A stretch of DNA of 22,877 nt from Gammaproteobacteria bacterium RIFCSPHIGHO2_12_FULL_45_12 (GTDB lineage: Bacteria > Pseudomonadota > Gammaproteobacteria > DSM-16500), in contig MGYH01000026.1 of NCBI GenBank assembly GCA_001801665.1, positions 1-22,877 on the forward strand, written 5' to 3'. Below are positions 6,799-15,021 of the stretch, piece after piece (the first letter of the stretch is position 1; every line of letters starts with the position of its first letter). The position numbers were made by a program, and so were the translations under genes. A model generated the notes under the pieces. It was not told the origin of the DNA, did no database searches, and saw only the letters and a program-made list of their open reading frames with translations.

Positions 6799-7395
6799 AT
6801 GCGCTTTAGCCCACTACTTGAGCATTTAATTGAGGCGTTACATTGTTTGCCAGGCGTTGGCCCCAAAACAGCGCAACGCATGGCGTTACAATTACTCACC
6901 AGAGGCCGTGACAATGGCAGGCATCTCGCTAAAACCTTATTAGAGGCGATGGAACAAATTGGCCATTGCAGCGAATGCCGTATTTTTAGTGAGACAGACC
7001 GTTGCAGCATTTGCGCTTCCCTTAACCGTGATGCCTCGCTGCTTTGTGTCGTCGAAAACCCCATTGATGTCACGGTGATTGAACAAACCAGTAGCTTCAA
7101 GGGTAACTATTTTGTTTTACTGGGACATTTATCCCCCTTGGATGGCATTGGACCGGAAGAAATTGGCATTGAAAAACTGAAAACACGGCTGGAAAACCGC
7201 GAGCTCAAGGAAGTTATCCTCGCCACCAACCCCACGGTTGAAGGCGAAGCAACGGCACATTACATTTCTGAACTAGCCAAACGCTTCCACCTCAACGTGT
7301 CGCGGATCGCCCATGGCGTGCCCATTGGCAGCGAACTTGAATATCTGGATAGCAGTACGCTTGCACATGCTTTAGCAGGACGTGAATTAATTTGA
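6799..7395 (+). CDS. recR: Recombination mediator protein RecR
   Basis: RecR works with RecO (and RecF) to load RecA onto SSB-coated gaps. The 198-residue protein has the family architecture: an N-terminal helix-hairpin-helix (LPGVGPKTAQRMA, 17-29), a C4 zinc finger (C57, C60, C69, C72), a Toprim domain starting at CVVENP with acidic E86, and a C-terminal Walker-B-like/GVPIGSELEYLD segment. It is tightly linked to ybaB (3-bp gap), and the short gap implies translational coupling. It closes the dnaX-ybaB-recR unit; a PLD-like gene follows after about 40 bp. Confidence 0.97.
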   Translation: MRFSPLLEHLIEALHCLPGVGPKTAQRMALQLLTRGRDNGRHLAKTLLEAMEQIGHCSECRIFSETDRCSICASLNRDASLLCVVENPIDVTVIEQTSSFKGNYFVLLGHLSPLDGIGPEEIGIEKLKTRLENRELKEVILATNPTVEGEATAHYISELAKRFHLNVSRIAHGVPIGSELEYLDSSTLAHALAGRELI

Positions 7396-7435
7396 TAAAC
7401 CGCCCATTTTGCGCGCTTCATCACGAACGGAACGA

Positions 7436-8470
7436 ATGACCATGCGCGTCTGTTGCCAGCACCTGATCAAGCCCTGCTTCTTCCTGGCATTACTGGGCAT
7501 CACGCAACTGGCACAGGCAGACCAGTTAATCATTGAGCCTGAGATGGGTCGCGCTCCGTTACTTGAAGCCATCGAGCGCACCCAGCACACCTTAAGTCTG
7601 GCCATGTATGGCTTAACGGATGAAACCCTGTTAAATGCCATCACAAAGCAAAAACAACTGGGTCGGACAGTGAACGTTTTTTTAGAGCAACATCCCTATA
7701 AAAACGAAAACGAAAATGAAACCGCCATTCAGGCGTTTAAAACCCAAAAAGTGGCCTGGCAAGGCGTTATCCCCCCTTATCGGTTCATCCACCAAAAAAC
7801 CCTCATCCTTGATAACAAGCAAGCGATTGTCATGACGTTTAACTTTACGCACGCTTCTTTTAAAAATGAACGGAATTTTGCATTAATCATTGATGACCCC
7901 ATCACCGTCCACGATATCACGGCCGTGTTTAATGCCGACTGGCAACATACGCCTATTGGCACGCATGCGACTGAATTGATTTATAGTCCCAACGATAGTC
8001 GCAGCGCGTTATTGAAACAAATTAAAAATGCCAGGCATACGCTTAATATATATCAGCAATCCGTGAGTGATTTTGATCTGGTAGGCGCTCTTGCAAAAGC
8101 AGCACAGCGGGGCGTCAAAATAAATCTGCTCTTATCTCATCCACCACGCCAAAAACAAGCCGACTACTTAAAACGGGCAGGCGTGGTCATTAAAACCAGC
8201 AAACATTATTACATACACGCCAAAGTGCTGATGATTGATGGAGAAACCGCCATCTTAGGCTCCATTAATTTCACACGCGCCTCATTAAATGACAACCGCG
8301 AGCTGGCCATTTTAACACGAGATAAAACCGTGGTGCGGCAATTGGAAACCACCTTTTATCAAGATTTTGGTGCCAGCAAAAGACACAAAAAAACAAGCCC
8401 CCAAAAAACGGCCCGACTAACAGCACAACAGCGCTATTTTCTTAGGCATTTTTTAAAATTGATTGATTGA
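7436..8470 (+). CDS. Exported phospholipase D-like protein with two HKD motifs
   Basis: A member of the PLD superfamily, which includes phospholipases, cardiolipin synthases and Nuc-type nucleases. Two catalytic HxKxxxxD motifs are visible: HQKTLILD (H119, K121, D126) and HAKVLMID (H261, K263, D268), each followed by the family's N-F-T segment. The first 26 or so residues form a signal peptide (basic start, hydrophobic FFLALLGITQLAQA, then DQL), so it is likely periplasmic or secreted. The frame opens at a TTG at 7409, but the ATG at 7436 (or 7442) gives a compact signal peptide and is preferred. Substrate is unknown; a Nuc-like endonuclease or a lipase are both possible. It may be transcribed from the recR operon. 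The gene is convergent with apaG, with one base between stop codons. Confidence 0.85.
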   Translation: MTMRVCCQHLIKPCFFLALLGITQLAQADQLIIEPEMGRAPLLEAIERTQHTLSLAMYGLTDETLLNAITKQKQLGRTVNVFLEQHPYKNENENETAIQAFKTQKVAWQGVIPPYRFIHQKTLILDNKQAIVMTFNFTHASFKNERNFALIIDDPITVHDITAVFNADWQHTPIGTHATELIYSPNDSRSALLKQIKNARHTLNIYQQSVSDFDLVGALAKAAQRGVKINLLLSHPPRQKQADYLKRAGVVIKTSKHYYIHAKVLMIDGETAILGSINFTRASLNDNRELAILTRDKTVVRQLETTFYQDFGASKRHKKTSPQKTARLTAQQRYFLRHFLKLID

Positions 8471-8471
8471 T

Positions 8472-8885
8472 TTAATGCAAGATTGATTTATAAAGGCGAA
8501 TGAATTCACTGGGTGCGCTCAAAATAAACGTGGGAATATTAACTAAAAAATGCTTTCCATCCAGATGCTGCATTTCATAATATCCTGACATGGTGCCTTG
8601 CGGCGTCATCAGTTGACAATAGCTGGTGTAAATAAACTGCGTCCCGGGTTTAAGCAATGGCTGCAAGCCAATGACACCCACCCCATGCACTTCCTCAATA
8701 TGCCCCGTCATATCGACAATGCGCCAATGACGATTTAATAGCTGTACAATCTCATCACCTTGATGATCAATCTTGATTTCATATGACCACACGAATTTTT
8801 CACTGACCACATCCGACTGTTCAGAGACAAACCGAGGATGCCCGCCAACCGTGACCACCAGGTTCTGTTTTGTCTGCTTGCTCAT
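8472..8885 (-). CDS. apaG: ApaG family protein
   Basis: ApaG is a small single-domain beta-sandwich (fibronectin-III-like) protein of uncertain biochemical role, historically linked to Co2+/Mg2+ resistance and to ApaH in enterics. The segment RHWRIVDMTGHIEEVHGVGVIGLQP and the later YTSYCQLMTPQGTMSGYYEM are the family signature. The frame can be extended to a TTG at 8906 inside the mpl stop, but the ATG at 8885 is seven bases after AAAGGAG and gives a normal 137-residue protein. It is downstream of mpl with a 17-bp gap, probably one operon. No apaH neighbour is present here. Confidence 0.93.
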   Translation of the reverse strand: MSKQTKQNLVVTVGGHPRFVSEQSDVVSEKFVWSYEIKIDHQGDEIVQLLNRHWRIVDMTGHIEEVHGVGVIGLQPLLKPGTQFIYTSYCQLMTPQGTMSGYYEMQHLDGKHFLVNIPTFILSAPSEFIRLYKSILH

Positions 8886-8902
8886 ACAACCCACTCCTTT
8901 CC

Positions 8903-10264
8903 TCAAACACTCGCATCAATGGCATCCAGCAGTTTTTGATGAATGCCACCAAACCCTGAATTACTCATGACAACCACATGGTCACCCGCTTCTAAACAAG
9001 GCACCAAACCACTAACTAGGCTATCCACATCGGGATATAAGGCTGTCGGCTGTTTAAATTCGCCTAACATCTGCGCTAAATCCCAATCAGCGTCAGGTGG
9101 TGATTGGCACACCACCCTGTCCGCCGCCTGCAAGGCACGCTGCATATCTCCCTGATGGACGCCAGAACGCATGGTATAAGAGCCAAACTCCAGCACGGCT
9201 ATCAAACGCGCCTTGCCGATTTTAGCACGCAATCCCGCCAACGTTGTGGCAATCGCCGTGGGATGATGTGCAAAATCATCATAAATGAGGATATCGTTTA
9301 CCTTGCCTTTCACTTCCAGCCGCCGTTTGACATTTTTAAACGTGGATAACGCCCGTATTGCCTGCGATGGCACCACCCCAACATGATGTGCCGCTGCAAT
9401 CGCCGCCAACGCATTTTCCACATTATGCCGTCCCAACAAGTCCCATTGCACTTCACCTACGTCACTCTCTTCAAGTAACACTTGAAAGGCACTGCCATCA
9501 GCCTCTCTTAAAACGGCCTGCAAAGCACCCGTGCCCACACCAAAATCCATCACGGGCGTCCAGCAACCTTTCTCAAGTACGGCCGTCAAATTGGCGTCCT
9601 GTGCATGACGCACAATCAATCCATTGCCAGGAATCGTTCTGACCAGAAAATGAAATTGCTGCTTCACGGCGTCCAGATCGGCAAAAATATCAGCATGATC
9701 AAATTCAAGGTTATTTAATATGAGCGTTTTGGGTGCATAATGAATGAACTTGGCACGTTTATCAAAAAAGGCACTGTCATACTCATCCGCCTCAATCACA
9801 AAAAAAGGCGCCTCACCTAGTCTCGCCGACACACCAAAATTTTCAGGTATGCCTCCAATCAAAAATCCAGGGCGCAACCCCGCTTGCTCCAAAATCCAGG
9901 CGAGCATGCTAGTCGTTGTTGTTTTGCCATGCGTACCTGCCACGCCTAGCACGGAGCGCGTTTGTAAAACATTCGCGGCGAGCCAGGCGGGACCTGACAT
10001 ATAAGGGATTTTGTTTGCTAAAATATATTCCATGGCGGGGTTGCCACGCTTAATCACGTTGCCCACTAGGACACAATCCACCTGTGGATCAAGATGCGCT
10101 GCATCATACCCTTCAAACAACGTAATGCCTTGCTGCTGCAACTGCGTACTCATTGGCGGATAAACCGCCCTATCTGAACCCCTCACCTCATCACCGCGCT
10201 GTTTCGCCAAGAGCGCAAGACCCCCCATGAAAGTGCCGCCAATACCCAAAATATGTAGTCGCAT
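8903..10264 (-). CDS. mpl: UDP-N-acetylmuramate:L-Ala-gamma-D-Glu-meso-DAP ligase
   Basis: Mpl reattaches the recycled tripeptide to UDP-MurNAc, a murein-recycling step in the cytoplasm. The 453-residue protein shows the Mur ligase plan: an N-terminal Rossmann-like domain (MRLHILGIGGTFMGGLALLA), the ATP-binding P-loop GTHGKTTT (110-117), the central domain with NLEFDHADIF and GRHNVENALAAIAAA, and the C-terminal domain with YDDFAHHPTAI. The HILGIGGTFMGG start and PMSTQLQQQGI segment distinguish Mpl from MurC. GAGAGG lies upstream of the ATG. It is divergent from the sensor kinase gene and precedes apaG. It links functionally to dapD/dapE, which supply the DAP. Confidence 0.96.
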   Translation of the reverse strand: MRLHILGIGGTFMGGLALLAKQRGDEVRGSDRAVYPPMSTQLQQQGITLFEGYDAAHLDPQVDCVLVGNVIKRGNPAMEYILANKIPYMSGPAWLAANVLQTRSVLGVAGTHGKTTTTSMLAWILEQAGLRPGFLIGGIPENFGVSARLGEAPFFVIEADEYDSAFFDKRAKFIHYAPKTLILNNLEFDHADIFADLDAVKQQFHFLVRTIPGNGLIVRHAQDANLTAVLEKGCWTPVMDFGVGTGALQAVLREADGSAFQVLLEESDVGEVQWDLLGRHNVENALAAIAAAHHVGVVPSQAIRALSTFKNVKRRLEVKGKVNDILIYDDFAHHPTAIATTLAGLRAKIGKARLIAVLEFGSYTMRSGVHQGDMQRALQAADRVVCQSPPDADWDLAQMLGEFKQPTALYPDVDSLVSGLVPCLEAGDHVVVMSNSGFGGIHQKLLDAIDASV

Positions 10265-10336
10265 TTTTTCGCCTCTCGTGTTACGAATGTGGTATTATTA
10301 TCAAATTTAGTGGGTCTCGCAAAGGATAATGCAAGA

Positions 10337-11908
10337 ATGGAGATTCAAGGATTGTTTGACGCTATCACTGATAGTGCCATTTTACTGGACAAAACTGGCC
10401 GCATCATCAACTGGAACACCGGCGCGACGGCACTTTTTGGTTTTTCCCGCAAAGACGTACTGGGGCGGTCGGTTAACCTCATTTATGATCGCAACTACCC
10501 TTTCCCCAAATTAATCCAGAATTTAACTTCCCAGCACCGAAAATGGCAGGCAGACACCGTCTTTATTCGTAAAAACGGCATAAAGGGATTATGCAAGTCA
10601 CAGTTATGTTTTTTACCCCTTAATGATCAAAACAGAATTACCGCGATCCTGATTCACCAAAACATCTCAGCCTTCCAAAAAACCGAAGAGGATCTCAGGC
10701 AAACCCTGAGTGACACTTACAAGCATTTCAACCAGCTTCATCATGGTTTTTGGCAGGCCAACGGTTTGCTGCTTGAAACCTTACATTCGCTAGATCAGGC
10801 GGAACGCCGATTAGAAGAAAGCGAACTGCGTTTTCGCTTGCTCGCTGAAAACGCAACGGATATCATTTCCCGACATACACCAGATGGCGCATACCTTTAT
10901 ATCTCACCGGCCAGCACAGTCGCGCTCGGTTATGGACCCCATGAACTGATTAACTCTTCTATCTATCAACTCATCCATCATGATGATCACATTAAACTTA
11001 AAAAAGCCTTTACAAAGCGTCGGGAAGGCGCGAACAGCAAACCGCTCGCCTATCGCGTTAAAAAGAAAAGCGGAGAATTTCGCTGGTTTGAAAGCAACAT
11101 ACGTTTAATCATTGACAAACAAACACGTATCATCAGCGAAATACAATTAGCCTCGCGCGATATCACTGACCGTGTTCTGGATAAAAAAGCCCGATTGAGA
11201 GGGCAGCAATTAGCGCATGTATTCCGTTTAAGCACCATGGAAGAAATGGCATCAGGCATGGCACATGAAATCAGCCAGCCGCTAGCCGCCATCATCAACT
11301 ATACGCGCGGCTGCGCCAGGCACCTGGACAAACATTCTTACGATAAAGATCAAATTCGCGATGTCATGGAAAAGGCCGTTGCCCAGGCAGAGCGTGCCGG
11401 TGAAATTGTGCAAAGACTAAAAAACTTTTTTTGCAAAGGGCAGCTTGTCAAAACGTCTTGCAAAATTAATAATATTATTCGTGAAACAGCCAGCCTCATG
11501 AAAAACGAATTACTTGCTTCCAAAACCAAAATTGAGTTTAGCTTTGACAAAAGCATCCCCTTTATTTTCATTGATAAAATTCAAGTACAACAAGTTCTAT
11601 TGAACCTTATTCAAAATTCAATTGAAGCCATGCACGAGGTTTCCCCTCCTGAAAAGCGCATTCAAATGCATACGAAATCGATCACCACTGATTTGATTGA
11701 CATCACCATTCATGACACAGGCCCTGGTTTCTCCAAGGACCTGACAAGCAAAGTTTTTATGCCTTTTTTTACCACCAAAGCACATGGCCGCGGCATGGGG
11801 CTCGCCATTTGCCGCTCCATTATTGAAGCACATGGCGGACAGTTCTCCATTAATCCCAATGCCAATGGCAAAAGCTGGATCCGTTTTTCATTACCTATTT
11901 CGATTTAA
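10337..11908 (+). CDS. Soluble PAS-PAS sensor histidine kinase (FixL-like)
   Basis: Cytoplasmic sensor kinase: no membrane segment is seen. Order of domains (residues counted from the ATG at 10337, 523 aa): PAS about 5-115; a helical linker with coiled-coil character about 120-170; PAS/PAC about 170-290 (YISPASTVALGYGPHEL ... SGEFRWFESNIRLI); HisKA with the phospho-accepting H310 in MAHEISQPLAAI; HATPase with N box (LLNLIQNSIEA), G1 (HDTGPGF), F (PFFTTK) and G2 (GRGMGLA). The H-box is of the FixL/NtrY type. GTG 10289 could start a longer form, but AAAGGA lies ten bases before the ATG at 10337. The signal sensed is unknown. It is followed after 15 bp by the response regulator, with which it surely pairs. 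Confidence 0.9.
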   Translation: MEIQGLFDAITDSAILLDKTGRIINWNTGATALFGFSRKDVLGRSVNLIYDRNYPFPKLIQNLTSQHRKWQADTVFIRKNGIKGLCKSQLCFLPLNDQNRITAILIHQNISAFQKTEEDLRQTLSDTYKHFNQLHHGFWQANGLLLETLHSLDQAERRLEESELRFRLLAENATDIISRHTPDGAYLYISPASTVALGYGPHELINSSIYQLIHHDDHIKLKKAFTKRREGANSKPLAYRVKKKSGEFRWFESNIRLIIDKQTRIISEIQLASRDITDRVLDKKARLRGQQLAHVFRLSTMEEMASGMAHEISQPLAAIINYTRGCARHLDKHSYDKDQIRDVMEKAVAQAERAGEIVQRLKNFFCKGQLVKTSCKINNIIRETASLMKNELLASKTKIEFSFDKSIPFIFIDKIQVQQVLLNLIQNSIEAMHEVSPPEKRIQMHTKSITTDLIDITIHDTGPGFSKDLTSKVFMPFFTTKAHGRGMGLAICRSIIEAHGGQFSINPNANGKSWIRFSLPISI

Positions 11909-11923
11909 CAGGAGTAATACCGA

Positions 11924-12571
11924 ATGTCGACCTTAGAACCCATTGTTTATATCATTGATGATGATCAAGCCATGGTGGAGTCGCTGTCATGGGTCATTGA
12001 ATCGATTGGCTTGAAAGTGGAAAGCTATACACGTGCCCAAGATTTTTTTGAAGTCTATAATCCCCAGCAACATGGCTGCCTGCTTCTCGATGTTCGCATG
12101 CAAGGCATGAGCGGCCCTGAATTACAAACCCGCCTGAATGAACAAGGCCTTCCCACCTTGCCCATTATTTTTATCAGCGGGCACGGTGATGTGCCGCTTG
12201 CCGTGCGAGTGATGAAAGCAGGTGCCATCGATTTCCTCACCAAACCCTTCAATGATCAAGTGCTGCTTGAAAGCATCAACAAAGCATTACGAATTGATAA
12301 ATCCAACCGCGAACGCCGCCAGGAAAGCGCGCAGGCACGAGCAAAATTCGCCCTGTTGTCGCCTCGGGAAGTGCAGGTATTGCAGGGCATTGTGGCTGGC
12401 AAGCCGAACAAAGTCATTTCATCTGAATTAAAAATCTCACTTAAAACGGTCGAAGCGCATCGTGCCTCTGTCATGAAAAAAATGAGCGTCCGATCGGTGC
12501 CTGAGCTGGTTAAACTGGTACTCACCAACAGCATTGAAAACCAAGAAACTGAGGAAGAAGTTGCCATATAA
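11924..12571 (+). CDS. FixJ/NarL-type two-component response regulator
   Basis: A receiver domain (about 6-120) with acid residues D12-D14, phosphoacceptor D56 in LLLDVRMQG, S85 and K107 in FLTKPF is joined to a LuxR-type helix-turn-helix (about 146-202: LSPREVQVLQGIVAGKPNKVISSELKISLKTVEAHR). The FISGHGDVPLAVRVMKAGAIDFLTKPF stretch is typical of the FixJ subgroup. AGGAG is eight bases before the ATG. It forms an operon with the preceding kinase. Its targets are not evident; the adjacent stress-like gene at 12752 is one candidate. Confidence 0.93.
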   Translation: MSTLEPIVYIIDDDQAMVESLSWVIESIGLKVESYTRAQDFFEVYNPQQHGCLLLDVRMQGMSGPELQTRLNEQGLPTLPIIFISGHGDVPLAVRVMKAGAIDFLTKPFNDQVLLESINKALRIDKSNRERRQESAQARAKFALLSPREVQVLQGIVAGKPNKVISSELKISLKTVEAHRASVMKKMSVRSVPELVKLVLTNSIENQETEEEVAI

Positions 12572-12751
12572 GCTGATCGAGGGTATTTCCTTAGCATGAT
12601 AGCCATTACCTGATGGGATTAACCCTTGGTCAAGTAGGTGTATTTAAGTACTTTACTATGGTTTTGTCCCAATTTTTATTAGTGTTAATTAGTGAGATGA
12701 TTGTAATCCCCCATTGAATTGTACGTATTGGATTTTTAGGAGATTACGATC

Positions 12752-13183
12752 ATGAATAAAAAGAAGCGAGTATTAATCGTCACAAACGCCATCACGGATG
12801 AAGAAGTCTCTCAAATTAAACAAGCCTTTAATGATGAATATGCCTCAAGCATGGCAATTGATTTAAGCCTTGTGCATGTGATCCCTGAGCTGCCCACCAG
12901 TTATTTCAATATTCCCTCCATGGGTGTGTTAGTTGAAAAATATTACGATGAGGCAAGGCAATCGCTGTTTCAGGTTGGTCGGCACCTGGATATTACCAAA
13001 AATAACCAATGGCTGATTTCAGGCAAACTGCGCACAGAAGTGTTACGTCTGGCAGCCAAACTGGGTGCGAGCTTTATTTTGGCAAGTGCAGAGCAAATTC
13101 AGGAATTACAACGATCCCTGTTTTTTAAGAGCATTCACCAATATGCCCTGATCAAAAACGTGAACCAGATTAAAAAACTATAA
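12752..13183 (+). CDS. Universal stress protein (UspA) family protein
   Basis: A 143-residue protein with the UspA-like fold order: KRVLIVTN first strand, LSLVHVIPELP second strand, a helical segment (VEKYYDEARQSLFQVGRHLDI), then RTEVLRLAAKLGASFILASAEQ, which matches the usual E-I-x-x-A-x-x-x-x-A-D-L-I-V-x-G pattern. The ATP-binding GxxGxxxxxxxGS motif at the C terminus is not present (there is RSLFFKSIHQYALIKN), so it is probably of the non-ATP-binding class. AGGAG is nine bases before the ATG. It has a 180-bp leader region and its own terminator, so it is probably a single-gene unit. The similarity is moderate. Confidence 0.75.
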   Translation: MNKKKRVLIVTNAITDEEVSQIKQAFNDEYASSMAIDLSLVHVIPELPTSYFNIPSMGVLVEKYYDEARQSLFQVGRHLDITKNNQWLISGKLRTEVLRLAAKLGASFILASAEQIQELQRSLFFKSIHQYALIKNVNQIKKL

Positions 13184-13242
13184 AAAAGTGCCGCTCACTT
13201 AAGTCATATCTTCGTTAGCGAAAATAGCCTTGAGTCCTTGTT

Positions 13243-13278
13243 CCGCATTAAATCCTCCCATTTAATGCGGTTTTTTTT
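13243..13278 (+). terminator. Rho-independent terminator after the usp-like gene
   Basis: CCGCATTAAA (13243-13252) pairs perfectly with TTTAATGCGG (13261-13270) around an 8-nt loop and is followed by eight Ts. It lies 60 bp past the usp-like stop and isolates it from the downstream phosphofructokinase gene. Confidence 0.92.
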
Positions 13279-13315
13279 GACTATTACCAGCATAGGCGGC
13301 CATCACACGCAAACT

Positions 13316-13346
13316 TTGATTGATCTCGTCTAACATTCAGTATATT
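13316..13346 (+). promoter_or_regulatory. Candidate promoter of the PPi-phosphofructokinase gene
   Basis: TTGATT (13316-13321) and TATATT (13341-13346) are 19 bp apart, a little longer than ideal; a second TTGATC at 13320 would give 15 bp. The dyad at 13344-13364 overlaps the -10. Confidence 0.35.
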
Positions 13347-13364
13347 TTTGAATACTTCAAAAAT
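13344..13364. promoter_or_regulatory. Perfect 9-3-9 dyad in the pfp leader (putative operator)
   Basis: ATTTTTGAA (13344-13352), TAC, TTCAAAAAT (13356-13364). It overlaps the candidate -10 and ends 17 bp before the start codon. This position suits a repressor site, or a weak hairpin near the ribosome binding site. No binding protein is identified. Confidence 0.55.
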
Positions 13365-13381
13365 CAGAGTATCGACCCATC

Positions 13382-14647
13382 ATGGAAAAATTGAATGCGC
13401 TTTATGCCCAGTCAGGCGGTGTGACCGCTGTGATCAATGCGTCTGCTTGCGGTGTCATTGAAACCGCACGTGAGCATGGCCATGCCATTGGCAAAGTCTA
13501 CGCTGCCCGCAATGGCATTATTGGCGCATTAACCGAAGACCTGATTGATACCAGTCAGGAATCAGATGCTGATATTGCCGCCTTAAAACACACGCCCGCC
13601 GGTGCCTTTGGTTCTTGTCGACACAAATTAGGTTCGCTTGAAAAAAACCGCAAGGCCTATGAACGTCTAGTTGACGTATTTTCTGCCCATCAAATTCGCT
13701 ATTTTTTTTATAACGGTGGCGGCGACTCCCAGGATACGGCCTTTAAAGTCTCGCAAATCAGCCGTGAACTGGGCTACCCCATTATCTGTATCGGCATTCC
13801 AAAGACAGTCGACAATGATTTGCCTTTCACCGACAATTCACCTGGATTTGGTTCCGTCGCCAAATATGTCGGCGTTTCCATTCGCGAAGCAGGCATGGAT
13901 GTTGCCTCCATGGCACTGACCTCGACCAAAGTGTTTATTCTGGAAGTGATGGGCAGGCATGCTGGATGGATTGCAGCCGCGGGGGGGCTCGCCGCTGAAA
14001 AAGAAGGCGATTCGCCGCATATCATTCTTTTTCCTGAGCGGCCGTTACAAGTAGAAAATTTTTTGAGCCGCGTTAAAACTTGCATTGACCGCTACGAGCA
14101 TTGTTCGATTGTTGTCTCAGAAGGCGTGAAAAACGCAGAGGGCAACTTTATCGCTGATCAAGGCCTGGTGGATGCCTTTGGACACAAACAATTAGGCGGC
14201 GTCGCGCCGGTCATTGCCAACCTGATCAAAGAAAAACTGGGTTACAAGTATCATTGGGCACTGGCAGATTACCTGCAACGCGCTGCTCGACATATTGCCT
14301 CACAAACTGACGTTGAACAAGCTTATGCGGTTGGAAAAGCGGCGGTTGAAATGGCGTTGGCCGGAAAAAATGCCATCATGCCCATTATCGTTCGCGGCAA
14401 AAATCACCCCTATAGCTGGACCATTGGTGAAGCACCGCTTGAAATGGTTGCGAATGTGGAAATCAAAATGCCGGATCATTTCATTTCCGCGGATGGCTAT
14501 GGCATTACGACGGCTTGCCGTGAGTATTTGTCACCTTTAATTCAAGGCGAAGCATACCCACCCTATCACAATGGCTTGCCCGTTTATGTCACGTTAAAAA
14601 ATCTACCCGTGGCGAAAAAACTGAAGACCGCTTTTGATATTGCCTGA
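13382..14647 (+). CDS. pfp: Pyrophosphate-dependent 6-phosphofructokinase
   Basis: Catalyses the reversible, PPi-driven phosphorylation of fructose 6-phosphate in glycolysis/gluconeogenesis. The 421-residue protein is longer than ATP-type bacterial PfkA (about 320). The active-site signatures are those of the PPi form: NGGGDSQDT (111-118), where D115 replaces the glycine of the ATP enzymes, and PKTVDND (140-146), where K141 replaces glycine of PGTIDND. The MGRHAGW motif (190-196) is intact. The ribosome binding site is weak. A dyad in the leader suggests regulation. The gene stands alone, with a terminator upstream. PPi-PFK with no visible ATP-PFK is a pattern seen in several Legionellales, but that comparison is from memory. 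Confidence 0.93.
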   Translation: MEKLNALYAQSGGVTAVINASACGVIETAREHGHAIGKVYAARNGIIGALTEDLIDTSQESDADIAALKHTPAGAFGSCRHKLGSLEKNRKAYERLVDVFSAHQIRYFFYNGGGDSQDTAFKVSQISRELGYPIICIGIPKTVDNDLPFTDNSPGFGSVAKYVGVSIREAGMDVASMALTSTKVFILEVMGRHAGWIAAAGGLAAEKEGDSPHIILFPERPLQVENFLSRVKTCIDRYEHCSIVVSEGVKNAEGNFIADQGLVDAFGHKQLGGVAPVIANLIKEKLGYKYHWALADYLQRAARHIASQTDVEQAYAVGKAAVEMALAGKNAIMPIIVRGKNHPYSWTIGEAPLEMVANVEIKMPDHFISADGYGITTACREYLSPLIQGEAYPPYHNGLPVYVTLKNLPVAKKLKTAFDIA

Positions 14648-14676
14648 ATGAACCGCGTGATGGCATGCAAATGGCT

Positions 14677-14823
14677 TTGTTGCATAAATTAAATGTGACA
14701 CGTTTTGATGTCAATGTAGGGTGGATTGTTGCATAAATTAAATGTGACACATTTTGATGTCAATGTAGGGTGGATTGTTGCATAAATTAAATGTGACACA
14801 TTTTGATGTCAATGTAGGGTGGA
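14677..14823. repeat. Three tandem copies of a 49-bp repeat
   Basis: Units 14677-14725, 14726-14774 and 14775-14823 differ only at one base (ACACG in the first, ACACA in the others). Each starts TTGTTGCATAAATT and ends GTAGGGTGGA. Inside each is the dyad TGACA-N8-TGTCA. The final GGGTGGA of the third unit is the beginning of the REP-like element that follows, so the tandem unit includes the end of that element plus flanking DNA. Confidence 0.95.
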
Positions 14824-14891
14824 TTAGACGCGCTTTTCGCGTCGTAATCCACCAATTTGGTGGATTACGGCAAAAAACGCCTAATCCACCC
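14817..14891. repeat. REP-like double palindrome (MITE/BIME type)
   Basis: Two head-to-head hairpins. The first spans 14818-14853: GGTGGATTA, GACGCG, loop, CGCGTC, TAATCCACC. The second spans 14859-14890, with the same outer arms and a GGC/GCC inner stem. The outermost arms GGGTGGATTA (14817-14826) and TAATCCACCC (14882-14891) make the whole element an inverted repeat. Elements with these arms recur in many gammaproteobacterial genomes and are probably non-autonomous. Confidence 0.85.
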
Positions 14892-15021
14892 AGTTTGGAT
14901 TGATGCACCAAGGCGCATACAAATTATTCATGCCAAAGTCGTTGCGTGCTTGTCGCTTAGATTATCTGGCTCGTCAGAAAAATCTGTGGGTCAATTTTGT
15001 TGAAAAGTTGTCAAAACAATA

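Noticed and set aside
10337..11908. Heme-binding FixL oxygen sensor
   Set aside because: The kinase core is FixL-like but a heme-ligating histidine in the PAS domains could not be identified by eye, so the oxygen-sensor claim is not made.
13774..14085. Minus-strand frames antisense to pfp
   Set aside because: They are shadows of a strongly supported gene and show no motif or ribosome binding site.
14677..14823. CRISPR array
   Set aside because: The 49-bp units are directly adjacent with no spacers between them.
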